A stretch of DNA of 64,000 nucleotides, taken from Shewanella sp. MTB7 (GTDB taxonomy: Bacteria > Pseudomonadota > Gammaproteobacteria > Enterobacterales > Shewanellaceae). Positions 18,902 through 28,533 of the stretch are shown here, one piece after another; position 1 is the stretch's first letter; each line of letters starts with the position of its first letter. The stretch covers positions 6,055,001-6,119,000 of the forward strand of contig NZ_CP085636.1 of assembly GCF_027571385.1 (NCBI RefSeq), written 5' to 3'. The notes beneath the pieces are model-generated. The model was not told where the DNA came from, searched no databases, and saw nothing but the letters and a program-made list of their open reading frames with translations. The position numbers were made by a program, and so were the translations under genes.

Positions 18902-19900
18902 CTAAGAAAGGATGTGTTTTAATTCGCCGGCTAATGCATCGGCCTGTGAGCCTTGACCTGAAATGACGGCCCCGTTAACTGGAAGACTTGTCTGCCCAAG
19001 CGGTGAGCTATGGTTGTGACTATGGCTATGAGATGCGACCGCGTTAGCTAACTGGCTCACACACTCAATCAGCTTGTGCAATGTCTCGACCACATCCACT
19101 GACTCGTTACCAATACGAACGCTTCCCTTCTTCACTAGAACATCAAAGCCGGACTTGTTTAAGGTTAGGTGCCCCGCCTTGTTAATCACGAACGATAAGA
19201 GCTCATCGATAACACTTTGACGTTTACCCGCTATATTCTCGTTTAAGTCTGTGCCAGTGGTTAAGGTGAGGCTTTCTAGTGCTGATAGTTCACCGTGGCC
19301 CAGCGTAAGCAGTAGTAAAGCGCCTAATGCTTCTAGGCTATAGGTTCCGCCTACCTCATGCTCTGAATGGGTCTGCGTCTTTGTTTTTCTCGATAGACGC
19401 TTAGTTATTGAATGCCCTGTCTTTTGATTATGCGCTCTCGATGACTCATTGATAGCGCTGTCAGTATTGAGGTTGATATTACCTGCATCATCTAGGCGAA
19501 TACTGACACCTTGGCGGCTTTGCATAATGGCTTCGCCAGGCTTAATACCTGGCAGTGTTAACCCATACGGCATCACTTTATCAATGTACGGCTTATCTGG
19601 CATACCAAATGCAAAGCATACCGTCACAATGGCGCCTATCTCGGGCAAATGTAGAAAACCCCCATTCATGGACAAAGAGCCCGCTATCGCAATATTGTGC
19701 ATCTCAGGAATTTTAGCCTCACGGCCTTGCTTGGTCAGCACCTTAACGCTTGCGCAATAACGTGGTCTAAAAGGATCGGATAAGTCTCCGTCGTTTGGGG
19801 ACTCATTGATTTTAGTTAAGCGGCACCATATTGGGGTGTGCCAACCATTTGCGATCTCTGGATAATGTTTTTTTATTAGACGGGCTATTTTGTCATCCAT
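18902..19900 (-). CDS. Baseplate spike protein, gpV/gp5-like
   Basis: 332 residues. The N-terminal third has the OB-fold region typical of P2 gpV (LPEIGAIVTVCFAFGMPDKP, about 85-105), followed by repeats of short strands fitting a trimeric beta-helix. A His cluster (SHSHSHNHSS, about 290-299) recalls the HxH iron-binding tip of P2-type spikes, but it is followed by some 30 more residues here. It acts as the membrane-piercing tip under the baseplate. It is the last gene of the tail operon and overlaps the hub gene by 16 nt. Confidence 0.75.
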   Translation of the reverse strand: MDDKIARLIKKHYPEIANGWHTPIWCRLTKINESPNDGDLSDPFRPRYCASVKVLTKQGREAKIPEMHNIAIAGSLSMNGGFLHLPEIGAIVTVCFAFGMPDKPYIDKVMPYGLTLPGIKPGEAIMQSRQGVSIRLDDAGNINLNTDSAINESSRAHNQKTGHSITKRLSRKTKTQTHSEHEVGGTYSLEALGALLLLTLGHGELSALESLTLTTGTDLNENIAGKRQSVIDELLSFVINKAGHLTLNKSGFDVLVKKGSVRIGNESVDVVETLHKLIECVSQLANAVASHSHSHNHSSPLGQTSLPVNGAVISGQGSQADALAGELKHILS

Positions 19901-20565
19901 GTGACCACCATCGTATCTTTGTTAAGTTGAATGTTTCTAATGCGCTGGCCATTGACTATCGCGCCTGGTCTTAATGCCGGAATAAGAGGGAGTGTAGCCA
20001 AATCCATTGAGGCGTTCTCTATCATCGATGTGGGCACCGGAAGGTTCTTATTCGCCCATAGTGAATCGTCCCAGCTACCAACAAAAACAGTGCCATTGCC
20101 TTGCTGTTGCCATACGTAGCGGTCAATATCAAAGACTGCGCCTAAACTGTCCATTAACGAATAGCCGTTGCCATGGTTTGTAATACAAGGCGCAGGCGTG
20201 ACTCGATATGCCTTATCGGGGATAACAAAATCTAACCCTGTCTTTGCATTCAAACCATTCAGCACATCTTCAAGGGTGGCATGCTGTAAAAATACGGGCA
20301 TATTATGTCGCATCATGGCACTGAGTTCTCTGCAGAAGATGGAATACGTTTGCTCATTGATTGCCCTGTAGGATTCAACATACCCAGTGAACCACCTTGT
20401 CAGCTCACCATTAAAACCGCACTCATAAGCCATTATTTGGCCTATTTTTGGCTCTATGTCAGTAATGATGCTTGCCGTACCAGGATTGCGAAAACTTAAG
20501 TAACAGGTTGCACTAATGCAGTCGCTTTCTGCATTGCCTATGTATAGGCGTTCATTGTGTTTCAT
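19885..20565 (-). CDS. Baseplate hub protein, gpD-like
   Basis: 226 residues. Its position just before the spike gene, and the strand-rich sequence (VNGQRIRNIQLNKDTMVVTW; CRELSAMMRHNMPVF), suggest the hub role of P2 gpD or T4 gp27, though it is shorter than gpD (387). I infer the function mainly from gene order. Only its stop region overlaps the spike gene. Confidence 0.5.
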   Translation of the reverse strand: MKHNERLYIGNAESDCISATCYLSFRNPGTASIITDIEPKIGQIMAYECGFNGELTRWFTGYVESYRAINEQTYSIFCRELSAMMRHNMPVFLQHATLEDVLNGLNAKTGLDFVIPDKAYRVTPAPCITNHGNGYSLMDSLGAVFDIDRYVWQQQGNGTVFVGSWDDSLWANKNLPVPTSMIENASMDLATLPLIPALRPGAIVNGQRIRNIQLNKDTMVVTWMTK

Positions 20566-21138
20566 TTATGCGACCACTTCCTCTGATGGGGTATCGATTA
20601 CCTCACTAGATTTAAGCGCTTCATCAATGTATTTCAATACAGAAGCAAATCCCGTCAATTCAGTATTCGGTGGAATATCGTCACTGTTGACCGCAACAAT
20701 ACTATCGCCACCGCCTTGTTGTTTGGCTGCCTTAATGGGCTCTCTTTGGGCTTTTCGCTCAGGTACTGACAATTGCTCTCTCATGTTAAATGTCACCATC
20801 CAGCCTTGGGTGTCATCAAGCTCTGTAACATTGAGTTCCCCGACAAATTTAGCTTGATAGAGCTTTATGGCGCGAGCAGCATCATACCCAATTCGATAAA
20901 CCTGACGAGTACCAGTCGTGGCGTCGGTGGATTCTGCAAGCGTCGTTATCCTAGTCAACCATTCAGCGTTCGCGAAGGGGACAACTAAGCTCACGGTAAG
21001 CTCTTTTGCTTTCGTCCCTGTTTCAGCACTTTCAGTGCCGCTACCTTGACCGCTTAAATCGCTATCGCCAAATGACATTTTGATAGCAACTTTTAGTTCT
21101 TCACCAGGTACGAGTTGATTGTTGAGTTGTAGTGTCAT
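20566..21138 (-). CDS. Baseplate-associated phage protein
   Basis: 190 residues. The central part looks like strands of a tail/baseplate fold (KELTVSLVVPFANAEWLTRI; GWMVTFNMREQLSVPERKAQ), with an acidic C-terminus. It lies between the hub gene and the 284-residue gene, all closely packed, so a structural role in the baseplate is likely. I cannot name the family. Confidence 0.5.
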   Translation of the reverse strand: MTLQLNNQLVPGEELKVAIKMSFGDSDLSGQGSGTESAETGTKAKELTVSLVVPFANAEWLTRITTLAESTDATTGTRQVYRIGYDAARAIKLYQAKFVGELNVTELDDTQGWMVTFNMREQLSVPERKAQREPIKAAKQQGGGDSIVAVNSDDIPPNTELTGFASVLKYIDEALKSSEVIDTPSEEVVA

Positions 21139-21989
21139 AGGCTTAGCATCTCATTTAAAAATACGATGGGATCACGACTCAGTACGACTAATATCGTGCT
21201 GTATGGTTGATTATCGGTATCAAAGCGTTGTAATTGTCCAGCCATATCATGCGGTGTTCCAGATAGCCGCTTAGCGTAAACCTCACCTTTAAACAGCTGT
21301 TGTAATTCACTTATACACACTTGCATTGCTTCAAGTTGCTTGGATTGCTTTGCTGCTAGGGCGTTAAGACGCTCAATGGGTGACATTGCATTACTGGCAA
21401 TTGATTCTGCGAGTGATATCCCCTCAAGCAGTGTGTTATTGACGGCATAAAGTGGAGACACTAATCCTCCATTTAAATGGGTCCAATAAGGGCTAGGCTT
21501 GATGTTTGGGATTTTCATTTTTTCAACATTCAATATTGCTCTTTTGCTCGCTAGGTTGTGTAGTGCAACCCAATCAGGAAAAGGCAATACATCAACAACG
21601 CCTTTCAGCCTTGATGCAAATAGCGATTCATCCAACCCTGTGATAACCATTGCAACGCCGTGATGGTATCCATTAATTTCTAGGGCGTTAGTTAATCTAT
21701 CCGCTAAAAGCCCTGTTCCCGCTTTAGCGGAAAGCATTCCATTTAGGCCAATTCCATATTGATAAGGGGTTAGGCATAAACTAACCCCTGAATATAGGAG
21801 TTCTTCTACGGTATTTCTTTGCTGTCCCAACGGCGCTGCAGTGTCACACAAGGTAGACTGGGTATGGAGAGGGTCTTCAAGGCCGAGCAACTTATTTGAG
21901 TTACGCTCTATTTGTGCTGATAGTTCAGTTATGAATGAAGATACCAACTTACCTGTGTTTATCATTGTTTCTGGGGGAGTAATATTCAT
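21135..21989 (-). CDS. Phage tail-region protein, unknown function
   Basis: 284 residues. Segments resemble the circularisation/hub-associated proteins of long-tailed phages in style (long helical stretch AMSPIERLNALAAKQSKQLE), and the C-terminus ends VLSRDPIVFLNEML. It overlaps the 190-residue gene by four bases. Located after the fibre, in the place where P2 has a fibre chaperone, but the size and sequence do not look like one. Confidence 0.5.
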   Translation of the reverse strand: MNITPPETMINTGKLVSSFITELSAQIERNSNKLLGLEDPLHTQSTLCDTAAPLGQQRNTVEELLYSGVSLCLTPYQYGIGLNGMLSAKAGTGLLADRLTNALEINGYHHGVAMVITGLDESLFASRLKGVVDVLPFPDWVALHNLASKRAILNVEKMKIPNIKPSPYWTHLNGGLVSPLYAVNNTLLEGISLAESIASNAMSPIERLNALAAKQSKQLEAMQVCISELQQLFKGEVYAKRLSGTPHDMAGQLQRFDTDNQPYSTILVVLSRDPIVFLNEMLSL

Positions 21990-22069
21990 TTAGATACCAA
22001 GTTGTTACTCTAAATAGTCAACGTCAACATGGATTTTATACGCCCATAGCCGTTGATTGAAATGAACCG

Positions 22070-23722
22070 TCAACCGAAGTCCATCTCAAACCATTTATTT
22101 TTATTCCCTTCGACTTTATAAGTCGCGTTTGGTTGTACCAAGAAGTAAATACCAACACTAACTCCTCCAGTGCCATCGTCACGACTATGAGCCACATGTA
22201 CATCGTTAACGTATGCATTTAAGTAAGGATCACTACTCACTGGCCCACTGAACACAGATACGACTCGAACTCTATTGTCGTTGTTATATGTTACGCCCAC
22301 ATTCCTGGAAGTTGAAACATCATGGTAGCCAGTGGCGGTTATTTCCCCTGCCTTCTTATACGCCGCCACTGCTTTGTCATACGCTTTTTTTACGCCCTTG
22401 GTCGTTGCATATGTAGAGGTGCTTGCGTCATCAACCTCGCTCGATGCCCCCCAGTTGTGAACCCACCTGAGCCCTACTTGTGCCGGCGTATGAGCGTCGC
22501 TGCTTGCTTTGTGGTTATCGATGTTGTTTTCATTGCCGTCCACTCTCGTCGTCAATTGCGCTAGCTTGGTAAACACGGACTGTACAGCGCTCCCCGTTTG
22601 AGTCAGCGCATCAGCCACTTCTTTAATGGTATCGAGTGTGGCAGACGGCACTCCCCCATAAATATCCGCTTTAATTTTATCGGCATAAGCTCTTGCCGCA
22701 GCTAAAATACCGGGCTTATTAAGCGTTTTAGGCGTGACGGCTTTGCTGCTATTCATGGCAGCATCAACTTCCGCTTGAGAAGCAATGATAATCCCCCCTA
22801 ACTCCCCCTCTGTTGCATCGTTAAGGTTGTACTGTGGGTGAGGATCTGAATTTTCGTCACCATGCACTTCTCGCCACGTTGCAGGCCTTAAATCCACAAT
22901 ATCAACCAACGTATTAACTCTTGCTATAGGGTGCGCGTAATACGTCACACCGTTAATCAATTCACTTTCAGGTAATGAATCGGCAAGCTGTAGCGCGGTT
23001 TTTACCCTCCATTCGCTATTAAGGCCCCCTTCAAAGCGTGCAACGAGGAAAAGCATTTTAGGGAGGGGCACACCGGCTAAATCGACGACCTGTTCAAGTT
23101 CGTTGCAACAACGCAACCCCTTTAGGTACCCAGTTCCAGGTTTAATCGTTAATGTGCCGCTATTGGGCTCGGCTTTCCAGCCGTCACCCATAAATGACGC
23201 ATCACCATAAACGTCCATATTTTCAAGTCTTGGGCGTTCGTCCATGGCGATTAATCGACGAGTGAAGTCAAGCTGCCACACGTCAGCAGTAACATGAATT
23301 TGCGTTAACACTGACGCATTCGTATACGGCGTGATAATGTTGCGCGTTAGCGTGTCACCCTCGATACCATTTGATATGTCTGCGGCGGTTTTAGTTTGCT
23401 GATTAACATGTGAAATAGAACCTACAAAGTTCTTTTCACTGTTAACGAGCCCCACCCAGTTAAAATCCCACGTTCCTACATCCGTCCCAAGAATAATGGA
23501 ATACACCACCGCATTAGGGTTAATCATCCCTTTTTGAGTAACGGGAAAGCGTCCCACGATTTGAGCGTCTGGTGGCAACTCTTCATTTAAATCAATTGGT
23601 GCATCTGGATCTTGTCCTGGCACCAGTGCAAAGATAAACTCATCCATGATGATAGGAACGCCGTATGCTTCACATTGCGCTTTATAGGCCGAAAAGGCGT
23701 TAGTTAAAATTGTCTGGCTCAT
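22070..23722 (-). CDS. Tail fibre protein, gpH-like
   Basis: 550 residues. The N-terminal 160 residues match the P2-type tail-collar fibre domain (MSQTILTNAFSAYKAQ; GWDFNWVG-like VGTWDFNWVGLVNSEKNFVG). The middle has short repeats typical of fibre shafts (EGELGGIIIASQAEVDAAMN; YADKIKADIYGG), and the C-terminus is strand-rich, presumably the receptor-binding tip. This determines host range. Gene order I - fibre - hub follows P2. Confidence 0.85.
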   Translation of the reverse strand: MSQTILTNAFSAYKAQCEAYGVPIIMDEFIFALVPGQDPDAPIDLNEELPPDAQIVGRFPVTQKGMINPNAVVYSIILGTDVGTWDFNWVGLVNSEKNFVGSISHVNQQTKTAADISNGIEGDTLTRNIITPYTNASVLTQIHVTADVWQLDFTRRLIAMDERPRLENMDVYGDASFMGDGWKAEPNSGTLTIKPGTGYLKGLRCCNELEQVVDLAGVPLPKMLFLVARFEGGLNSEWRVKTALQLADSLPESELINGVTYYAHPIARVNTLVDIVDLRPATWREVHGDENSDPHPQYNLNDATEGELGGIIIASQAEVDAAMNSSKAVTPKTLNKPGILAAARAYADKIKADIYGGVPSATLDTIKEVADALTQTGSAVQSVFTKLAQLTTRVDGNENNIDNHKASSDAHTPAQVGLRWVHNWGASSEVDDASTSTYATTKGVKKAYDKAVAAYKKAGEITATGYHDVSTSRNVGVTYNNDNRVRVVSVFSGPVSSDPYLNAYVNDVHVAHSRDDGTGGVSVGIYFLVQPNATYKVEGNKNKWFEMDFG

Positions 23723-23743
23723 AATTAATTCCGGTTTGATAAG

Positions 23744-24328
23744 TTAGCAGTAAAACCACAGCATGATGTCGTTGGTTGGCAGTGCGATATGTTCAGGGGC
23801 CGGTGGCGGTGGTGCGCTCACTAATGTGCTTTGGTTCCAGCGCATTTCCCCAATATGGACATACTGATTTATAGTTGTTCGAACACCATATTCATACCGC
23901 CTGCATGTTGCGCCATAGGTATCAATTAATAGGTTTATCAGTGCCTTTTGGTTTGAGAGCATGTCGTCCGTCATTTCGATGGTGACAATATCCCAATCGC
24001 GCCCAGGTTGACGTTCGTCAATGCCTAAGATGGGAATACCAAGGCGTTCAAAAATATTAAAAATACCTCGGTTCATCCCTGCATCTTGCGCATTCTCAAA
24101 GGCGTAATGCACTCGTTTGCGGTAAATGAGTTCGCCCTCACCATCAAGTCGAGTGATTTTTCGCTCCCACGCCACGCAATCAACAAAAACCAAGTCACAT
24201 GTTAGTAAGTCAAATTTAGTCAGTGAGATAAGCATCCATTGATGTACTCGTTCCCAAAATGATTGGCTCGCTGCTCTTAGCTTGTCGAGTTCACCTTTTT
24301 GCATCCAAAACGGCAACGTGACTTTCAT
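23744..24328 (-). CDS. Baseplate/tail protein I, gpI-like
   Basis: 194 residues, the usual size for P2 gpI. It follows gpJ with a 4-nt overlap, as in P2. The N-terminal part (FWERVHQWMLISLTKFDLLT) and RKRVHYAFENAQDAG fit the family, which links baseplate and fibre. Confidence 0.7.
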   Translation of the reverse strand: MKVTLPFWMQKGELDKLRAASQSFWERVHQWMLISLTKFDLLTCDLVFVDCVAWERKITRLDGEGELIYRKRVHYAFENAQDAGMNRGIFNIFERLGIPILGIDERQPGRDWDIVTIEMTDDMLSNQKALINLLIDTYGATCRRYEYGVRTTINQYVHIGEMRWNQSTLVSAPPPPAPEHIALPTNDIMLWFYC

Positions 24329-25512
24329 AATGCGGCTCTAACATTGGTGAGGGTCAAAGTTTCAAGCCTGGCAATATTCAGTCCCAACTTAAAATCTCGT
24401 TCTGCAAAATACAGCGACTCAATAAGCGGAAAGTGGTTGCGAAGCTCTTGGTTTAGCGTGGACATACTGAAAAGCGTTAAGGGCCATATCAGCATGGCGT
24501 TGGGGTATGCTTGGTTTTCTCGAAAGACGCCGCGAATGTACTGTTCGATATCGTGAAATAACTGCGAAAGTTCATCGTCAGTTAAGTTAATCACCGGCAA
24601 AACGTCACAAGTGATCGTGACGTTCAGTTCTGGTAGCGCCATTGCTAACATGTCGTCCCCAAGTCCATGGTATCCATCTAAACGTACTGATTTATTAATG
24701 GCATCAAGAAAAGGTTGAGTGGGTATGCCGCTATCGAGAAGCAGGTACGCATTGGCGCTGCCAGGACCGCGAGGGGCATTTTTTTCGATATAGATTTGGC
24801 TGGTTTTTACGCCGCCAAATAACGACATTAAGCCTTTGTATTTGTCATCTATATACCAGCCGGACACCGAGGCAAACTGTGAACGATATCGCTCCCTTGC
24901 GTCATCATTTGATTCGTCATCAGCCCCAGGAGTGGTTAACCACTCCTCAGGGGTATATACGCGAATTAAACCAGGCAATGGCGTTTGTGGGATTTGATAA
25001 TAGCCACTGGCGAGGTTGTAATGGCTGCCTGGGAATTCAGCGCGGCAATCAACCTTCGTCATGCCGATGTTTGCAGCAAGCCTTGTGTCATTGATAACGA
25101 TAAGGCGGTACGGAATGCCATTAATGCGATCGGTACTAATCGTAAAACCAGCGGGTAGCAAGAGCTCTGGTGCGCCCCGTTCTCTTTCAAAAATGACGTA
25201 GCCTAACGCATGGCTTTGGGTTTTACGTGTCAACTTGACCGATTGAAGATAGAGATCTAAAAAGAAGCCGGTGGCCGTCTTAACAAATGACTGAGGCAGT
25301 ATCGTTTGAAGAAGAAAATCAATTAACCACAAATACGGTTTTGAGATAATCCCACGCACCAAGCGCCAAAACGGGGAATATTTACCATCGTTATTAATCA
25401 AGCCGCCTTGTGCAATAACCTCTTCATCAAATACGGCTCTAATCGCCTCCTCTGTAGTAGGGATATTGGCGTTTTTAAGTACCTTCTTAAAGTCTGGTTT
25501 ATCTACAGCCAT
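24325..25512 (-). CDS. Baseplate wedge protein J, gpJ-like
   Basis: 395 residues of the baseplate J family. The diagnostic part is the centre: PLPGLIRVYTPEEWLTTPGA followed by DDESNDDARERYRSQFASVS, where the conserved EsDeelReRy motif lies, and further GVKTSQIYIEKNAPRGPGSA. The protein builds the wedges around the hub. It overlaps the W-like gene upstream by 10 nt and gpI downstream by 4 nt. Confidence 0.9.
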   Translation of the reverse strand: MAVDKPDFKKVLKNANIPTTEEAIRAVFDEEVIAQGGLINNDGKYSPFWRLVRGIISKPYLWLIDFLLQTILPQSFVKTATGFFLDLYLQSVKLTRKTQSHALGYVIFERERGAPELLLPAGFTISTDRINGIPYRLIVINDTRLAANIGMTKVDCRAEFPGSHYNLASGYYQIPQTPLPGLIRVYTPEEWLTTPGADDESNDDARERYRSQFASVSGWYIDDKYKGLMSLFGGVKTSQIYIEKNAPRGPGSANAYLLLDSGIPTQPFLDAINKSVRLDGYHGLGDDMLAMALPELNVTITCDVLPVINLTDDELSQLFHDIEQYIRGVFRENQAYPNAMLIWPLTLFSMSTLNQELRNHFPLIESLYFAERDFKLGLNIARLETLTLTNVRAAL

Positions 25513-25823
25513 GTGGTCACGTCTCCAAATTCATAGGTTGATGCTGTCAGTAGGCGGCCATTATTTAGCGGGGCAATCGTGCAAGTACCAGGAATAATCC
25601 TCAGATCCATTTCTGCTAACATGATAATGCGGTATTCAAGATCCGATATTTCAGTTGTGCTGCGTTCTGCAACCAGCTCAACGGCCAAGCCACTTTCTAA
25701 AATTGCATGCTTAATGTCCTGGGCTATGCAGACCGCATCTGTAATGATGATCGGGTTGCGACCTGCATCTAAAACCACATCCCCGTCTTCGATTAACCAG
25801 TCGCGATAAATTGAATTCATCAT
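25503..25823 (-). CDS. Baseplate protein, gpW/gp25-like (DUF2590 type)
   Basis: 106 residues. The position directly before gpJ, and the pattern DVVLDAGRNPIIITDAVCIAQDIKHAILESG, fit a gp25/W-like baseplate protein. I recall such proteins in Vibrio/Shewanella phages as DUF2590, which I could not check. The ATG overlaps the tape-measure stop by four bases. Confidence 0.65.
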   Translation of the reverse strand: MMNSIYRDWLIEDGDVVLDAGRNPIIITDAVCIAQDIKHAILESGLAVELVAERSTTEISDLEYRIIMLAEMDLRIIPGTCTIAPLNNGRLLTASTYEFGDVTTWL

Positions 25824-27826
25824 GGCGTTACCAGTGAGAAATAGTTCTGCATTTCTGACGGTGTAGGCGCACGCTGCGTTGATACGTTCACGGCGCCAAT
25901 ACTCATGCTATTGGTTTTGTTGTTTTGGCTGTTTTGAGTGAGCCACGTTGGCACGATGCTGTGTTCATTGCTTCGCTCAATATCTTTACTGATTGGAATG
26001 CCGTTATTGACTAATTGGATCTGCTCCTCAATCGATGCGGACAGGGTGCTACCGATTAAAGGTGGTGTGCTGTAATTAGGTTGCGCTGTGGCTAATGTCG
26101 GCAACGACTGCATATGCTCTGGCTTCATACCCGCGCCCACATTGTCTGTACTTGATGCCGTTCCTGAGCCAATGGAGAGAAAATCAGACGCTGTTGTCCA
26201 CAGTCCTTTCATCATTTCCCAGGCACTGCCTAAGTAGTCAATAACCGAACTCAGTGCCCCCGTAATGGCATCTGCCCACGCGGTATTACTGAGTGAAGAG
26301 ATGAGTTCCCCCCAGCCTGAAAGCCACTGTTTAACGATTTCCCACACCATGGACAAGGTTCCCGATAAGGTGCCGAAAGCCTCGATAATGGCTTGCCCCC
26401 ATGTTGTATTGCTGAACGATGCAACTAAATCGTCCCAATAATAAATGGCTAAGCCAATAGCAGCACCTACAGCAATAAATGCAAGAGGGATCCAACCTAT
26501 CGCCACAAGCGCAGTAAGGCCAAACCGTAACATTAACGGAATAATTTTCAGTAACGGGCCAACACCCCATTTCAGTACGGCCCATCCAAACTTAGCGAAA
26601 AACACAGCCCCTTTGAGGATTGCGCCCATGGCGATAACCGCAGTAAGAACAAGCATCCACTTTGTGAATGTCGCAACGGCGAAAGTGATATTAGGGAATG
26701 CAATCATCCATTCCTGTAGCGTGGTAATAGCGCTTGTCATGTAGGTGATCATCGGCATGAGCGCGCGGTCAAAAGCTTGACCAAAAATAATGCGCACGTT
26801 ACTGGCTGATTGCCCGAGCTTATCCCATGGATCGCTAATTTTTGCGGCCATGGCAACCGCTTGATCCATGTTGGTAATGTCGCCGAGACTCGCAATGTTT
26901 TTGCTTAAATCATCCGTCTTCGTCCATAACCCTTGAATTAACCCAGAGGCCACCGTACCAAATGCTGTGTTTAGTTGGCCGACAACATCAACGGTGAGTT
27001 CATTGCCTAACTTTCCTTTCAATTTGTTAATAATGGCTACCATGCCAAGCGCTTTGCCATCGTCACCGGAAAAACTCAATCCCAGATTTTTTTGTGCATT
27101 GGGCATCGCATCCATAAAGCCAGCGTAAGCCGTCCCCGCAACACTGCCGTCCATACTGGATTGCATCATACCTAAAACGGCAAATTGCTCCGCTGAACTA
27201 ATGTTTTGATTAGATGCTCTGGCGCCAACGCTTGCAAACGCCTCGTTCATGGCCGAACCCGTGGTTTTAAACATTTTAACGGCTACAGCTGTTTGCCCTG
27301 CTATTTGTTCAACCCACTTAGATTTCCCCATCTTATCTGCGCTACTTTGGAAAATGCCGTACATGGTGCCCATATAGTTGGTAATAGTTGCAGTATCGGC
27401 TTTCGTTGCGGTTGCGAGCACAGCGGAGGCATTGGTGAACTTAGCTAGCGTACTGCCTGATAAGCCACTAATGGCGGATTGAATATCATAAGATGCCCTG
27501 ACAAATTCCGTGGCGGATTTACCATAAGTACTGGCAAAGCGCATCGCTTCTGATTGCACTGCATCCAGTGTTTTAGTGCCATCACCATCAAGCAAGGAGT
27601 TAAGTTCACCGCGCGCGGCATTCATTTCACGTGCGGGGCCAACTAAGGCAGAGACGGTTTGACCAGCCGCCCACACACCTAGACCGCCGGCTCCGATCCC
27701 TTTCATCGCATTGCTGGTTTCGCGCCCCATTCGTTGCATGCTTCGCATGCGATTGGTGACAGCATTAAAGCCTGATTGCGTTCTATCCCTAAGCCAGACG
27801 GAAAAGTTAAGTGAATTACTGCTCAT
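25820..27826 (-). CDS. Tail tape measure protein
   Basis: 668 residues, the longest tail gene. It starts MSSNSLNFSVWLRDRTQSGF, has a glycine/alanine-rich helical N-terminal half, and a block of strongly hydrophobic segments at about 375-470 (FAVATFTKWMLVLTAVIAMG; LMLRFGLTALVAIGWIPLAF) that would enter the host membrane. Length sets the tail length; the hydrophobic block is typical. Lower part is rich in Ser and Trp. Confidence 0.88.
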   Translation of the reverse strand: MSSNSLNFSVWLRDRTQSGFNAVTNRMRSMQRMGRETSNAMKGIGAGGLGVWAAGQTVSALVGPAREMNAARGELNSLLDGDGTKTLDAVQSEAMRFASTYGKSATEFVRASYDIQSAISGLSGSTLAKFTNASAVLATATKADTATITNYMGTMYGIFQSSADKMGKSKWVEQIAGQTAVAVKMFKTTGSAMNEAFASVGARASNQNISSAEQFAVLGMMQSSMDGSVAGTAYAGFMDAMPNAQKNLGLSFSGDDGKALGMVAIINKLKGKLGNELTVDVVGQLNTAFGTVASGLIQGLWTKTDDLSKNIASLGDITNMDQAVAMAAKISDPWDKLGQSASNVRIIFGQAFDRALMPMITYMTSAITTLQEWMIAFPNITFAVATFTKWMLVLTAVIAMGAILKGAVFFAKFGWAVLKWGVGPLLKIIPLMLRFGLTALVAIGWIPLAFIAVGAAIGLAIYYWDDLVASFSNTTWGQAIIEAFGTLSGTLSMVWEIVKQWLSGWGELISSLSNTAWADAITGALSSVIDYLGSAWEMMKGLWTTASDFLSIGSGTASSTDNVGAGMKPEHMQSLPTLATAQPNYSTPPLIGSTLSASIEEQIQLVNNGIPISKDIERSNEHSIVPTWLTQNSQNNKTNSMSIGAVNVSTQRAPTPSEMQNYFSLVTP

Positions 27827-27992
27827 GGTAATAATCCTTTGAGGTCGTCTGGTAAGGTTTGATCAAGAATGGCCTGTGCACAGGGGTCGTTCCATAGCAA
27901 CGAAAGTGTTTGCGCAAGGCTTGACCGACTGAAGGCGAACTTAATTTAAGTCCGCCATTGCCTTTAATGATGTCAAAAATATCAGTATTCAT
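27816..27992 (-). CDS. Small tail-region protein (58 aa)
   Basis: A short frame from ATG at 27992 to TAA at 27816, overlapping the tape-measure start by 11 bases. The product begins MNTDIFDIIKGNGGLKLSSP and is basic at the end. It lies where phages usually place tail assembly chaperone parts. A coding call by context and tight packing only. Confidence 0.5.
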   Translation of the reverse strand: MNTDIFDIIKGNGGLKLSSPSVGQALRKHFRCYGTTPVHRPFLIKPYQTTSKDYYHEQ

Positions 27993-28000
27993 GCGCTTGC

Positions 28001-28177
28001 CTATTTAAACAGTAGACCAGCGCCTTTGTTGACTGCCATGGTCATAGCATGGGTAAAGTGTTCATCAAGCCAGATAGCCTTTGCTAAACTGTCCACACAA
28101 TCGGTTTCATGCGGTAAAAAGTGCGCTCGTAATGCTTGCGCCTGGCTTAATGAATTTTTGCGGTACGTGCCCACCAT
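28001..28177 (-). CDS. Small tail protein (58 aa), possible -1 frameshift extension of the chaperone
   Basis: ATG at 28177, TAG at 28003. The product (YRKNSLSQAQALRAHFLPHE then WLDEHFTHAMTMAVN) is helical. It lies in the -1 frame relative to the 115-residue gene just upstream, and that frame stays open back into the upstream gene (FNTGLVNA before the ATG). Such overlaps often make a frameshift product (E+E' in P2, G+GT in lambda). The ATG has no clear ribosome site. Confidence 0.55.
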   Translation of the reverse strand: MVGTYRKNSLSQAQALRAHFLPHETDCVDSLAKAIWLDEHFTHAMTMAVNKGAGLLFK

Positions 28178-28185
28178 GGCGTTAA

Positions 28186-28533
28186 CTAGTCCAGTGTTGA
28201 AGATACTTCCGGCGCGACCGCTTTAATGACTTTACCCATTGCAAAGTCGAGCATGCCCGGTACCTTGAGCAATTCCTGTAAAAAGTCGCGATCCTTTTTG
28301 ATTGCAGTGTGCATCAAAAAGTCTTTAGCAGAAGCGGTTGGCGAAATTTTGCCTGTTTGAGAGGCGTTAATGAACTTGTTGTAGTCGGCCAATGACACGT
28401 CGAACGTCACCCCGTCATGAACTTTTGTACCATCGATCACCACGGGGACCACTACGCTCTTTGTGCCTTGCAAGCCCTTTAGTAATTCAATCGCTTCGTT
28501 TTTGGGTAGTGCTTTTTTTTCTTCATCGTTCAT
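28186..28533 (-). CDS. Putative tail assembly chaperone
   Basis: 115 residues (MNDEEKKALPKNEAIELLKG). Position between tube and tape-measure genes and the acidic/helical make-up fit the tail assembly chaperone (P2 E-like). It overlaps the outer spanin gene by 11 nt. Confidence 0.6.
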   Translation of the reverse strand: MNDEEKKALPKNEAIELLKGLQGTKSVVVPVVIDGTKVHDGVTFDVSLADYNKFINASQTGKISPTASAKDFLMHTAIKKDRDFLQELLKVPGMLDFAMGKVIKAVAPEVSSTLD

